This document shows, piece after piece, positions 16,468 to 24,850 of a DNA stretch of 64,000 nt (position 1 is its first letter; every line of letters starts with the position of its first letter). The notes below the pieces were generated by a model that ran no database searches, was not told where the DNA came from, and saw only the letters and a list, made by a program, of their open reading frames with translations. The position numbers and the translations under genes were made by a program. Source of the DNA: Athalassotoga saccharophila (lineage in GTDB: Bacteria > Thermotogota > Thermotogae > Mesoaciditogales > Mesoaciditogaceae). The DNA is taken from assembly GCF_009936215.1 (NCBI RefSeq), contig NZ_AP019551.1, positions 1,636,708 to 1,700,707 of the forward strand, in the 5' to 3' direction.

Positions 16468-17415
16468 ATGTTTTCGAGAGTGTGCGAGATTTTAGGAATA
16501 GAATATCCGATAATTCAAGGGGGAATGGCTCAAGTGGCCACCGCCAAACTTGCCGCAGCAGTCTCTGAAGCGGGAGGCTTCGGAATAATAGCGGCCGGCG
16601 GAAGAGATCCCGAATGGTTGAGAAATGAGATAAGAAAGGCAAAAGAACTTACAAGTAAGCCATTTGGAGTTAACGTGATAGTCTACGAAAAAATGGCAGA
16701 TGAACTCGTGAACGTCATCATCGAAGAGGGTGTGACGGCAGTAACATTTGGTGCGGGTAACCCGTCTAAGTACATTGAACCGTTGAAATCTCATGGCATA
16801 AAGGTCATACCAGTTGTTGCATCTGAAGCCTTTGCAAAGAGACTCGAATCCTACGGTGTCGATATGGTAATAGCCGAAGGAATGGAGTCAGGAGGTCATA
16901 TAGGAGAGGTAACAACAATGGTACTTGTGCCGGCAGTTGTGGATGCCGTCGAGATTCCAGTTATAGCGGCAGGAGGAATTGCACGTGGAAGTCAAATAGC
17001 CGCTTCTTTTGCGCTCGGTGCTGAAGGTGTCCAGATCGGGACAAGATTCGTCGCAACACAGGAATGTGAGGTACACGTTAATTACAAGGAGAAAATTCTC
17101 AAAGCCTCAACGCGCGACACGCTTGTAACCGGAAGAGTTACAGGTCATCCGGTAAGAGCGTTGAGAAATCCACTGACAAACGCACTTTTAAAGATAGACG
17201 AAAGAGGCGGAAAGCCTGAAGAGGTCGAACAACTCGGAAGAGGCGCTTTGAGGGCAGCCGTTAACGGTGACTTAGACAAGGGCTCATTTATGGCAGGACA
17301 ATCTGCTGGACTTGTCGATGATATTCCAACCGTTAAAGAACTCATGAAAAGATTGTGGAATGAAACACTTGAAACAATAGATGCTTTTCGATCTATAGAT
17401 GTGGAGGTGAAATGA
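16468..17415 (+). CDS. fabK: enoyl-ACP reductase II (FMN-dependent)
   Basis: A 315-residue FMN TIM-barrel of the nitronate monooxygenase/FabK class: YPIIQGGMAQVATAKLAAAVSEAGGFGIIAAG at the start, GMESGGHIGEV in the middle, VIAAGGIARGSQIAASFALGAEGVQIGTRF for phosphate binding. FabK does the last reduction of the elongation cycle in place of FabI. AGGAGGT precedes the ATG. Its position between fabH and fabD is the FabK-type cluster known from streptococci and Thermotogae. Confidence 0.94.
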   Translation: MFSRVCEILGIEYPIIQGGMAQVATAKLAAAVSEAGGFGIIAAGGRDPEWLRNEIRKAKELTSKPFGVNVIVYEKMADELVNVIIEEGVTAVTFGAGNPSKYIEPLKSHGIKVIPVVASEAFAKRLESYGVDMVIAEGMESGGHIGEVTTMVLVPAVVDAVEIPVIAAGGIARGSQIAASFALGAEGVQIGTRFVATQECEVHVNYKEKILKASTRDTLVTGRVTGHPVRALRNPLTNALLKIDERGGKPEEVEQLGRGALRAAVNGDLDKGSFMAGQSAGLVDDIPTVKELMKRLWNETLETIDAFRSIDVEVK

Positions 17416-18350
17416 TGAACGCTTTGATCTTTCCAGGACAAGGATCACAAAAATTGAATATGATGAAAGATTTCTACGATGAATATCCTCAGGCAAGGGA
17501 AGTTATGCATCGAGCGTGCGATGTACTGAATTTCGATTTAAAGGGCCTCATTTTCGGAAATGATGAACACGAACTGACAAAGACCTACAATGCCCAGCCT
17601 GCACTTCTTACGACTTCGATGATGGTCTTCGAGGTTATAAAATCGAAGGGCATAAATTTCGACGTTGTTGCAGGACATAGTCTTGGAGAGTATTCGGCAT
17701 TAGTGGCGGCCGGAGTACTTTCTTTCGATGATGCGATCAGAGCCGTAAGATTGCGCGGTGAATTGATGGAAAATGCCGTGCCGAGCGGAGCGGGATCGAT
17801 GATGGCAATTCTCGGACTTTCTCCCGAAAAGATAGAGGAGATAGTCGGAAACTTAAATGGCGTCTACATAGCAAATTACAATTCACCGTTGCAAACAGTT
17901 GTAAGCGGTGAAGTCACCGCCCTTTTGAGCGCCGTTGATATCTTCAAAAATGCCGGTGCAAAACGTGTCGTTCAACTCAACGTTTCCGGACCATTCCATT
18001 CGCCATTGATGGCACCCGCCAAAGAAAAACTCTCTGAATTCATAAACAAAATCGAATTTAGAAGGCCAAATGTACCGGTTGTCTTCAACGTGACAGGTAA
18101 GGTCGCAGGTACTCTCGAAGAGATGAGAATGAATTTGATAAATCAACTCACATCGCCTGTCAGATGGACAGAAAGCGTAAAGACAATGGATGAGATGTGC
18201 GTGAACAAATACATAGAGGTCGGATCTGGAAATGTACTTTGTGGTCTTGTGAAGAAAATTGTCAATGCAGAAGTCTACTCAACAGATTCAATCGATGAAA
18301 TGGATAAACTGGAAGGAGTGGTAAAGAATGCCGAAATTGCAGAGTTCTGA
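17412..18350 (+). CDS. fabD: malonyl-CoA:ACP transacylase
   Basis: A 312-residue transacylase: FPGQGSQ at residues 7-13, the nucleophile in GHSLGE (Ser90), and the catalytic His within SGPFHSPLM. It loads malonyl groups onto ACP. GGAGGTG allows either ATG at 17412 or 17415. It overlaps fabK by four bases and the acpP start by 23 bases. Confidence 0.95.
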   Translation: MMNALIFPGQGSQKLNMMKDFYDEYPQAREVMHRACDVLNFDLKGLIFGNDEHELTKTYNAQPALLTTSMMVFEVIKSKGINFDVVAGHSLGEYSALVAAGVLSFDDAIRAVRLRGELMENAVPSGAGSMMAILGLSPEKIEEIVGNLNGVYIANYNSPLQTVVSGEVTALLSAVDIFKNAGAKRVVQLNVSGPFHSPLMAPAKEKLSEFINKIEFRRPNVPVVFNVTGKVAGTLEEMRMNLINQLTSPVRWTESVKTMDEMCVNKYIEVGSGNVLCGLVKKIVNAEVYSTDSIDEMDKLEGVVKNAEIAEF

Positions 18351-18576
18351 AGTTTTAGACGAGGTGAAAAAAGCCATAGCAAATCATCTCGGAGTAAGTC
18401 TTGATTCGATAAAGGAAAGTTCTAAACTCGTAGACGATCTGGGTGCAGACTCACTCGACCTCGTTGAATTGACGATGGATCTGGAAGAGAAATTTGGAAT
18501 AAAGATCCCCGATGAAGATATTTCCAAATTGACAGATGTAAAAAGCGTTGTCGATTACATAGTCTCAAAACAGTAA
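18328..18576 (+). CDS. acpP: acyl carrier protein
   Basis: An 82-residue acidic four-helix ACP. The phosphopantetheine site is Ser42 in GADSLDLVEL. It carries the growing acyl chain for the Fab enzymes encoded upstream. AAGGAG lies before the ATG inside the fabD 3' end. A strong terminator follows. No canonical fabG or acc gene is present in the operon. Confidence 0.97.
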   Translation: MPKLQSSEVLDEVKKAIANHLGVSLDSIKESSKLVDDLGADSLDLVELTMDLEEKFGIKIPDEDISKLTDVKSVVDYIVSKQ

Positions 18577-18594
18577 AATCAAATGACAAAAAAG

Positions 18595-18623
18595 AGGCTT
18601 CGTGGCGAACACGAAGTCTTTTT
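18595..18623 (+). terminator. rho-independent terminator of the fab operon
   Basis: A ten-pair stem AGGCTTCGTG / CACGAAGTCT (one G-U pair) with a GCGAA loop followed by TTTTT. Confidence 0.85.
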
Positions 18624-18682
18624 AATTTGTAGAAAAAGTAGTATTATTATTTTAGATGATTGAATTGAAGGGAGAACTTTAG

Positions 18683-19318
18683 ATGGATAACAATTACGTA
18701 ATAACTATCAGCCATATGATAGGCTGCGGCGGGGCTGAAGTTGGGCAAAGACTTTCAAAGGAATTATCCATACCTTTTGTCGATAGAGAAATTTTGAAAA
18801 AAGTTGCCGATTACCTTAATATTCCAGAATCAGATCTTAAAGAAAGAGAAGAAAAGTTGGTCTCTTTTTGGGAACAGTTCTTCATATCTGGACCGGTAGG
18901 AACTTTGACGGTGACCGGTGGAGAAAAGTACCTGCCAAGCGATAGAGAACTCTTTGAACTTGAATCTAAATTCATAAAAGAAATCGCACAAAAAGGATCT
19001 GCTATATTCCTTGGAAGAGGCGCTATTTACATATTGCGCGATTTTCCAAGAAGATTTAGCATCTTTGTTTATGCTGATATGGAAGATAGAATAAAAAGAG
19101 TTTCTCAACTTTACAACATCTCAAGAAAAGAAGCCATCGATATGATAAACAAAAATGATCGTGATAGAGAAAATTACATGAAGACCTTTGTAAAAATTCC
19201 ATGGCTCGATCCAAGAACGTACGATCTTTGCGTCAATACCTCTCACGTAGGCTTTGACAACGCGGTCAAATACGTTATCGATGGAATAAATCATAAATTT
19301 AAAATACACTCACTTTAA
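18683..19318 (+). CDS. cytidylate-kinase-like family protein
   Basis: A 211-residue P-loop-type kinase of the cytidylate-kinase-like (AAK6/Ck-like) family: VITISHMIGCGGAEVGQRLSKEL at the N-terminus with a relaxed phosphate loop, VDREILKKVAD, IFLGRGAIYIL, and a C-terminal RDRENYMKTF lid. The family is widespread in anaerobes and its substrate is generally unknown. GGGAG precedes the ATG. It appears to be a single-gene unit between two hairpins. Confidence 0.8.
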   Translation: MDNNYVITISHMIGCGGAEVGQRLSKELSIPFVDREILKKVADYLNIPESDLKEREEKLVSFWEQFFISGPVGTLTVTGGEKYLPSDRELFELESKFIKEIAQKGSAIFLGRGAIYILRDFPRRFSIFVYADMEDRIKRVSQLYNISRKEAIDMINKNDRDRENYMKTFVKIPWLDPRTYDLCVNTSHVGFDNAVKYVIDGINHKFKIHSL

Positions 19319-19323
19319 CGAAA

Positions 19324-19348
19324 GGCAGGATATCGAGAGTATCCTGCC
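19324..19348. terminator. nine-pair hairpin downstream of the kinase-like gene
   Basis: GGCAGGATA (19324-19332) pairs perfectly with TATCCTGCC (19340-19348) around a TCGAGAG loop. No T run follows on the plus strand. It could end transcription from either side inefficiently or protect the 3' end. Confidence 0.5.
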
Positions 19349-19366
19349 GGAGTCAATACTTAAAAA

Positions 19367-19425
19367 GTGACACGTCTCCATCACTTATAGAAGTGGGAGA
19401 ATTCTTGCTTAAAGGGGCGTTAAAA
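19367..19425. repeat. dispersed hairpin repeat, copy 2 (possible IS200/IS605-type end)
   Basis: This 59-base copy matches 655-713 at 52 positions. The right arm, loop and following GAATTCTTGCTTAAA are unchanged, while the left arm carries most of the differences. It lies in the gap between the kinase-like gene and the last gene of the arabinose operon, with no transposase near. Confidence 0.5.
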
Positions 19426-19430
19426 TTGAA

Positions 19431-20969
19431 CTATTGATCGAAGATCGAAGAAACTTTTTCCATTGCATCTTTTGTTTTTTCGTAGAGTGCTTTGTATATT
19501 TCGTAATATTTTTCGTAAACTGCTTTGTTATTCTCATCAGGATCTATTTCTGTTCTGAACTTTACCCAATCTTTTATTCTCTCTGGTTTATCTATAACCT
19601 TTGTTCCAAGTCCCGCGAGGAAAGCATCTCCAAATGGAGCCTCCACATCGTTGGCAAGTCTTTTCATAGAAAAGCCCGTGACATCTGCAAAGATCTTAAC
19701 CCAGTATTCGGATTTTGCGACGCCTCCAACTATCCAGCAATCGCGATTCAGTTTTATTCCAGATTTTATGGCAACTTCCATGTTATGTTTCAGAGAATAG
19801 GCAGCCGCTTCTAACATCGCTTTGTACACATGAGATCTCGTGTGATACAAACTCAATCCGAAGATAACCCCTCTCGCGTCCGGATCCCATATAGGCGATC
19901 TCTCGCCCATGAAGTAAGGAAGGACGATAACTCCATCGCTTCCAGCAGGAATATGCTTTGTCTCCAATTCGAGTAAAGTGTACGATGGAATCCCTGTCTT
20001 ATCGCTTACCTCTTTTTCGTACTTTCCAAAGTTATCCCGAAACCATCTTGCAAGTTCGCCAGACGTTGCTCCTCCTCCGAATGTGTAGATCAACCTATCA
20101 TCGTAAACAACGTAGGGATAACTAACAAGTTCTGGCGTGAGATATTTCCCATCGTGGACCGTTCCCCAGCACATTGAGGTTCCGGCCATGGCCACATGTT
20201 CTCCTTCGAACAAAGCACCGGCACTTAACTGGGCAACGGGTGCGTCTATTCCTCCGGCAATAACCGGTGTTCCCTCCAGCAAACCTGTCAGATCGGCATA
20301 TTGTTTGTTCAAATAACCCATGACATCGGAAGATTTGAAGATCTTCTGAGGCAGTTTATGTATGTCTATTCCAAGAATTTTGCCCATCTCTTCCGACCAT
20401 GTTTTTCTTCTTATGTCAAAAACTCCTCCGAGGTTTCCGGCAGAGGTGTAATCGGTGCCGAGCGTTGCGGTCATCTGGTATATCACAAAATCCTTTGGCG
20501 TCACAAACTGGTATGTCTTTTTCCACACATCGGGAAGGTTGTCCCTTATCCACATTATCTTCGTAAATCCAAAGTAAGAATCGACGTAATTGCCGGTTAT
20601 GCCAAAGATCTTATCCTTCGGAACGTTGTCTTTGACCCACTTTGTCTCCTTTTTTGCACGTCTGTCCATCCATATAAGACACGGATAAAGCGGCTCGACA
20701 TTTTTATCCACAGGTATTCCAGAACCACCGTAAAGGCCACTTATCGCTATTCCGGCTACCTCTTTTGGAGAGATATTCGCCCTGGAAAATGATTCTTTTA
20801 CCGTCTCTATGACGGCCTTAACCCAAACGCCTGGCCATTGTTCGGCCCATGATGGGCGAGGGGTTATAACCTTGTATTCTCGAAAACTCTCGGATATCAA
20901 CTTGCCCTTCTCATCGACGACTATCGTCTTCGTTCCTTGAGTTCCTATGTCCGTTCCCATCAAATACAT
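19431..20969 (-). CDS. FGGY-family carbohydrate kinase, probable L-ribulokinase
   Basis: A 512-residue FGGY kinase: MYLMGTDIGTQGTKTIVVDE at the start, CLIWMDRRAKKE, AGGIDAPVAQLSAGAL, MGERSPIWDPDARG and WIVGGVAKSEYW. Phosphorylation of L-ribulose is inferred from its place directly after araD in an arabinose operon that also has araA; by sequence alone xylulokinase or another FGGY sugar kinase is possible. AGGTGA five bases upstream fixes the ATG at 20967-20969 rather than the GTG at 20978. It is the last gene of the locus; the repeat copy follows. Confidence 0.82.
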   Translation of the reverse strand: MYLMGTDIGTQGTKTIVVDEKGKLISESFREYKVITPRPSWAEQWPGVWVKAVIETVKESFSRANISPKEVAGIAISGLYGGSGIPVDKNVEPLYPCLIWMDRRAKKETKWVKDNVPKDKIFGITGNYVDSYFGFTKIMWIRDNLPDVWKKTYQFVTPKDFVIYQMTATLGTDYTSAGNLGGVFDIRRKTWSEEMGKILGIDIHKLPQKIFKSSDVMGYLNKQYADLTGLLEGTPVIAGGIDAPVAQLSAGALFEGEHVAMAGTSMCWGTVHDGKYLTPELVSYPYVVYDDRLIYTFGGGATSGELARWFRDNFGKYEKEVSDKTGIPSYTLLELETKHIPAGSDGVIVLPYFMGERSPIWDPDARGVIFGLSLYHTRSHVYKAMLEAAAYSLKHNMEVAIKSGIKLNRDCWIVGGVAKSEYWVKIFADVTGFSMKRLANDVEAPFGDAFLAGLGTKVIDKPERIKDWVKFRTEIDPDENNKAVYEKYYEIYKALYEKTKDAMEKVSSIFDQ

Positions 20970-20974
20970 TATCT

Positions 20975-21613
20975 TCACCTCTGTCCGTAATGTGTATGGT
21001 GATACTCGTAAAGTCTTTGAGCCTCCTGAGAGTCCAGAGGCTCGGGCCTTCCCATTGTCCTTGCCAAATATGCGGTCTTTGCAACCTCTTCCAAGAAGAT
21101 GGCTTCTCTTAGAGTACTTTTGAGATCCTTTCCAAAGACAAGTACACCGTGTTTGGCAAGCAAGACGGCTCCAGCTTTATTTGCAACCTTTAGAGCCGCC
21201 TTCCCTATAGCCTCAGATCCAACGGGTGCGTATTCAGAGACCGGAATCTCAACTCCGAAAACATCGGCATGGGCGGTGCTGTAGACCGGCAAAGGTTCAT
21301 TTAAAATGGCAAAGGCAGATGCGTACGGAGAGTGAGTATGAATTATGCATCCGATATCAGGCCTGTTTTTGTAAATGTAAAGATGAGTTGCAGTGTCAAC
21401 AGATGGCTTTAACTTTCCATCTATGACTTTGCCATCCAAATCGACGACGACAAAATCCTCCGGTCTTAACTCATCGTAAGGGACGCCGGATGGCTTTATA
21501 ACGACATGATCGCCGATTCTCACGCTTATATTTCCACTTGTGTACATCACAAGACCGTAATTTTCGAGATTCATGTGGGCACTGTGAAGCATTCTTTTGA
21601 TATCTTCGTACAT
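20975..21613 (-). CDS. araD: L-ribulose-5-phosphate 4-epimerase
   Basis: A 212-residue class II aldolase-fold epimerase. Zinc ligands line up as Asp73 (PSVDTATH), His92 and His94 (IHTHSPYA) and His155 (LAKHGVLV). MYTSGNIS and KPSGVPYDELRPEDFV are the family phosphate-binding signatures, and the HHTHYGQR tail is typical of AraD. It turns L-ribulose 5-phosphate into D-xylulose 5-phosphate for the pentose phosphate pathway. It overlaps nothing but ends only six bases from the kinase start. Confidence 0.9.
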   Translation of the reverse strand: MYEDIKRMLHSAHMNLENYGLVMYTSGNISVRIGDHVVIKPSGVPYDELRPEDFVVVDLDGKVIDGKLKPSVDTATHLYIYKNRPDIGCIIHTHSPYASAFAILNEPLPVYSTAHADVFGVEIPVSEYAPVGSEAIGKAALKVANKAGAVLLAKHGVLVFGKDLKSTLREAIFLEEVAKTAYLARTMGRPEPLDSQEAQRLYEYHHTHYGQR

Positions 21614-21626
21614 TTAATCACCTCTA

Positions 21627-22472
21627 TCAATATTTTACCGCACCAAATGTGAGACCTCTTATCAAATACCTCTGGAATATTATTCCAAAAATTATAACTG
21701 GCAACATCGTTATAAGTCCCGCAGCAGAAAGTGCACCCCATGCGATATTATAACCTGTTATGAACCTTCCCAAATAGACCGGCAATGTTTGTGCCGCCGA
21801 GTTACTGGTAAGAATAGTCGCAAGCAGGAATTCGCTCCACGTTTGAATGAAGGTCAAAACCATGACTGCCGCAAAACCGCTTAAACTCAATGGTAATATG
21901 ATATGCGTAAAGGTTTGCAAATTGGAAGCACCGTCTATTTTTGCCGCTTCATCGAGTTCTTTTGGAATTTGATTTATGAATGTAATTAGAATCCATACAC
22001 CAAGCGCTATTGCCGGAACAAGATATATGAGAATTAACCCGGTCCATGTGTTGAGCAAATTCACCTTTGCGTATATCACGTAAAGGGGTATTACTATGGT
22101 AACGGGAGGAAGCATTCTCATTGATATTATCCACCCGGCAAGACCCATACCACCAGTTTTAAACCTTGCTATCGAGTAGGCGGCAAGAAGCGCTATTACA
22201 GCCGCAATCACCGCAACCGCAGTTGACACGACTAAACTGTTCCTTAAAAATGGCAAAATTCCCTCAATTGAAGAAACTGAACTTCCACCGAAGAAATTGG
22301 AAAGCGTTGGATGGTATGGCCAAAAATGAGGCGGCCATGCATTCCATTCAGAAGACGGCTTAAAGGCCGTAATCGTTATCCAGTAGGCCGGAAATAAGAA
22401 AACTACCAATATCAAAATTGTAAAAATGTACCTCACAGAATTCACAATTCTTCTTTTTGTTTTTGGTCTCAC
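21627..22472 (-). CDS. sugar ABC transporter permease (MalG type)
   Basis: A 281-residue permease with six membrane helices. The EAA loop is DEAAKIDGASNLQTFTHIILPLS, which docks onto the ATPase. The C-terminal RGLTFGAVKY is typical of MalG-like subunits. The start is GTG with AAAGGAGAG upstream. It pairs with the MalF-like permease and the binding protein upstream; no ATPase gene is in the cluster, so a shared MsmX/MalK-like ATPase elsewhere is expected. Confidence 0.9.
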   Translation of the reverse strand: MRPKTKRRIVNSVRYIFTILILVVFLFPAYWITITAFKPSSEWNAWPPHFWPYHPTLSNFFGGSSVSSIEGILPFLRNSLVVSTAVAVIAAVIALLAAYSIARFKTGGMGLAGWIISMRMLPPVTIVIPLYVIYAKVNLLNTWTGLILIYLVPAIALGVWILITFINQIPKELDEAAKIDGASNLQTFTHIILPLSLSGFAAVMVLTFIQTWSEFLLATILTSNSAAQTLPVYLGRFITGYNIAWGALSAAGLITMLPVIIFGIIFQRYLIRGLTFGAVKY

Positions 22473-22488
22473 TTTATCATCTCTCCTT

Positions 22489-23379
22489 TCAGGCCTCTTT
22501 TGAAATGCCGAGTTGTTCTCCGAGATTTAAGAATCTTATGAGTATGTTGACAAGAATTGTACTAACTATGAGCAAAATAACGGCAAGTGCAGAGGCATAT
22601 CCTATATCCCATCCGTAAGAAACGCCAACTTTGTATATGTAAAAGGACCATGAAGAGGTGGCAGTCCCCGGTCCTCCCCATGTGGTCATGTAAATCTTTC
22701 CGAATATCTTCAAAGCATCTATTATCCTTATTATCAAAGCGACATAAATCAAAGGCTTCAGAGTCGGAAACTCAACGTGCAAGAAGGCCTGCCATCCATT
22801 TGCACCATCTACCTTTGCCGCATCTATCAAATCCTGCGGAACTGATAGAAGACCGGCATAAATTATCAAAAAAACAAATGGTGTCCATTGCAAAACATCC
22901 AAAAATATTATCACAAACTGGGCCGTCGCAGCCTGACCAAGCCACGCTACGGGTTGAATCCCCAAAAATGAAAGAAAATAATTTGCGGCACCAAAAAGAT
23001 AATTGAAGATCATCTGGGCTGCTATACCAAAAACGATTCCGGGAATCATCATTGGAATGAGAAAGAGAGTTCTAAAGATCTTCTCTCCCTTTAGGCCTCT
23101 TATAAGATAGGCAAAAACGAGGCCCAAAATCATCTCAACCGGAACCGCTATGTATATGACCATGGCAGAAAAGTCTATAGAAGATAAAGCCAGTGGATCC
23201 TGAAATATGGCAAAATAATTGCTCAGCCCAATAAATTGACCGGAATGCGGTATTGTCAAATTCAAATTCGTGAATGACTCGTATACCATGCTTACAAACG
23301 GATAAATAGCCATCACAAGGTAGAAAATTATAACGGGCAATATGAATAAAATCGCTATTTTTCTACTTGATTTGCTCAT
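22489..23379 (-). CDS. sugar ABC transporter permease (MalF type)
   Basis: A 296-residue permease with six membrane helices (first FILPVIIFYLVMAIYPF). The EAA loop reads DAAKVDGANGWQAFLHVEFPTL. GGGGTGAT precedes the ATG. It follows the binding-protein gene after a stable hairpin. It forms the import channel with the MalG-type partner for an arabinose-containing sugar, by context. Confidence 0.9.
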   Translation of the reverse strand: MSKSSRKIAILFILPVIIFYLVMAIYPFVSMVYESFTNLNLTIPHSGQFIGLSNYFAIFQDPLALSSIDFSAMVIYIAVPVEMILGLVFAYLIRGLKGEKIFRTLFLIPMMIPGIVFGIAAQMIFNYLFGAANYFLSFLGIQPVAWLGQAATAQFVIIFLDVLQWTPFVFLIIYAGLLSVPQDLIDAAKVDGANGWQAFLHVEFPTLKPLIYVALIIRIIDALKIFGKIYMTTWGGPGTATSSWSFYIYKVGVSYGWDIGYASALAVILLIVSTILVNILIRFLNLGEQLGISKEA

Positions 23380-23397
23380 TTAATCACCCCATTGGAA

Positions 23398-23419
23398 GGG
23401 GAGATGTTTCCATCTCCCC
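23398..23419 (-). terminator. intercistronic hairpin after the sugar-binding protein gene
   Basis: GGGGAGATG and CATCTCCCC pair perfectly over nine bases. Read on the minus strand, the loop is GAAA, a stable GNRA tetraloop. No T run follows. It lies between the binding-protein stop (23429) and the permease start, a place where such hairpins usually stabilise the upstream mRNA or reduce downstream transcription. Confidence 0.6.
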
Positions 23420-23428
23420 GTCTAATTT

Positions 23429-24772
23429 TTATTGACCACCGGCAAGCACTTTGTTCCACTGGTCTGCGAGACTTTGCAACGATTGAATGGTCATTGGAAT
23501 TGTGCCGCTAAGCATCTTCGAGAAGTAAACATCTGTTATACTTTCGAGTTGAGGTTCTTGAGGTATTCTCGGTCTGAAGGCTTCGGTTTGGTATATAGAT
23601 GGAAGGGCCGCTACCCATGGAATCGCAGCCTGAGCCTCTGGACTATCGAGAATCGATTCTCTGACTGGCGCTATTGCGAATTGCTTCAAAACGGCCATTC
23701 CAGATTCTTTGGTCGTGCAGAAAAGAATGAATTTGACGGCCGCTGCCTGTTTTTCTGGAGATATATACTTGTTGACTCCCAAAGCCCAGTTTCCGGCAAC
23801 TGACACACCGGGCATCGGTGCTATTCCTATCTTCTCACTCGCAGGCTGAAGAGCCGGAGAAGACGCGAATTGTAAGTACGGATTTGTCCACTGCGGGCAC
23901 ATTGCCACCATTCCTTGGGCAAAGTACTCTATTGTCTGACCGTAATCTGAACCGAGAGGATCGGGTGCGTAAGGCATTAAAGCCTTCATGTCTTCGAGAG
24001 CCATAAGACCATACTGATTTGCAAATGCAGGTTTTCCATCTGACGTAAAGTAAGTTCCGTAATCGAAATTCACAGGTCCAAACTCCCTTATGCCATCCGT
24101 GCTTGTTCTGTACGGTCCAAAGAAGAGCGGGAACATGTAGAACATCGTATGAGTCGTCGGGAACATAAGGGCTATGCCATACCTTGTCGGTGATTTTGGA
24201 TTGTATGCCTGCGTGAAGAATCTTGCCACATCGACGGCCTCTGCCCATGTTGTAGGCACTCTTAAAGGCCTTCCAAACATCTGATAGAATTGTTGCTGGT
24301 AGGTGGGATTGTTGAAAAGATCCTTCCTGTAATAGAAGAGCATCGTGTTGTTGTAGTAGGGTAATCCTATTAAATCTCCATTCCACGTGCCAAGTTTGTA
24401 AGCAAGAGGAAGCAAATCATTCATGTCATATCCGGAAGGGATCACATCGGGATGATCCTTGAAGTACTGGGTGAGGTCAAGACAGCCACTGTGCATCGCG
24501 CCGGCCGTCATGACGTCCCATGTGAACGCATCGTAAACGCCCGTTTTAGATGTTAAATCAGCAAGTAGCCTTGGATAAAGCGTTTCCCAGGAAATGATGG
24601 TGACATCCACTTTGATATCAGGATTCTGCTGCATGAATTGCTGGGCAAGGTATTGAATGGATGGCCCATTGTCAGGGGAAACGACAACACTTATAGTCGT
24701 CACCGCTAACGCCGCAAATGTCATCACGGCGATCATCGAAATTACCAACAACAGCACACGATACTTACCCAT
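23429..24772 (-). CDS. sugar ABC transporter substrate-binding protein
   Basis: A 447-residue family-1 solute-binding protein with a signal peptide (MGKYRVLLLVISMIAVMTFAALA) and no lipobox Cys, as is usual in Thermotogota. Features: IQYLAQQFMQQNPDIKVDVTIISWETLYPRLLADL, DAFTWDV, YKLGTWNGDLIGLPYYNNTMLFYYRKDLF and a C-terminal FILFCTTKESGMAVLKQF. GGGGAGGTG lies upstream. It delivers substrate to the two permeases downstream; arabinose oligomers are a guess from context. Confidence 0.9.
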   Translation of the reverse strand: MGKYRVLLLVISMIAVMTFAALAVTTISVVVSPDNGPSIQYLAQQFMQQNPDIKVDVTIISWETLYPRLLADLTSKTGVYDAFTWDVMTAGAMHSGCLDLTQYFKDHPDVIPSGYDMNDLLPLAYKLGTWNGDLIGLPYYNNTMLFYYRKDLFNNPTYQQQFYQMFGRPLRVPTTWAEAVDVARFFTQAYNPKSPTRYGIALMFPTTHTMFYMFPLFFGPYRTSTDGIREFGPVNFDYGTYFTSDGKPAFANQYGLMALEDMKALMPYAPDPLGSDYGQTIEYFAQGMVAMCPQWTNPYLQFASSPALQPASEKIGIAPMPGVSVAGNWALGVNKYISPEKQAAAVKFILFCTTKESGMAVLKQFAIAPVRESILDSPEAQAAIPWVAALPSIYQTEAFRPRIPQEPQLESITDVYFSKMLSGTIPMTIQSLQSLADQWNKVLAGGQ

Positions 24773-24850
24773 TTTTGCACCTCCCCTAAAAGATGGAAAT
24801 ATTTTAATTTTTATTTGCTGATCAATTAATATTTTATCACATTGATGATT

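Noticed and set aside
23835-24386. 183-codon minus-strand frame with many Arg and Cys
   Set aside because: Out-of-frame reading of the sugar-binding protein gene on the same strand.
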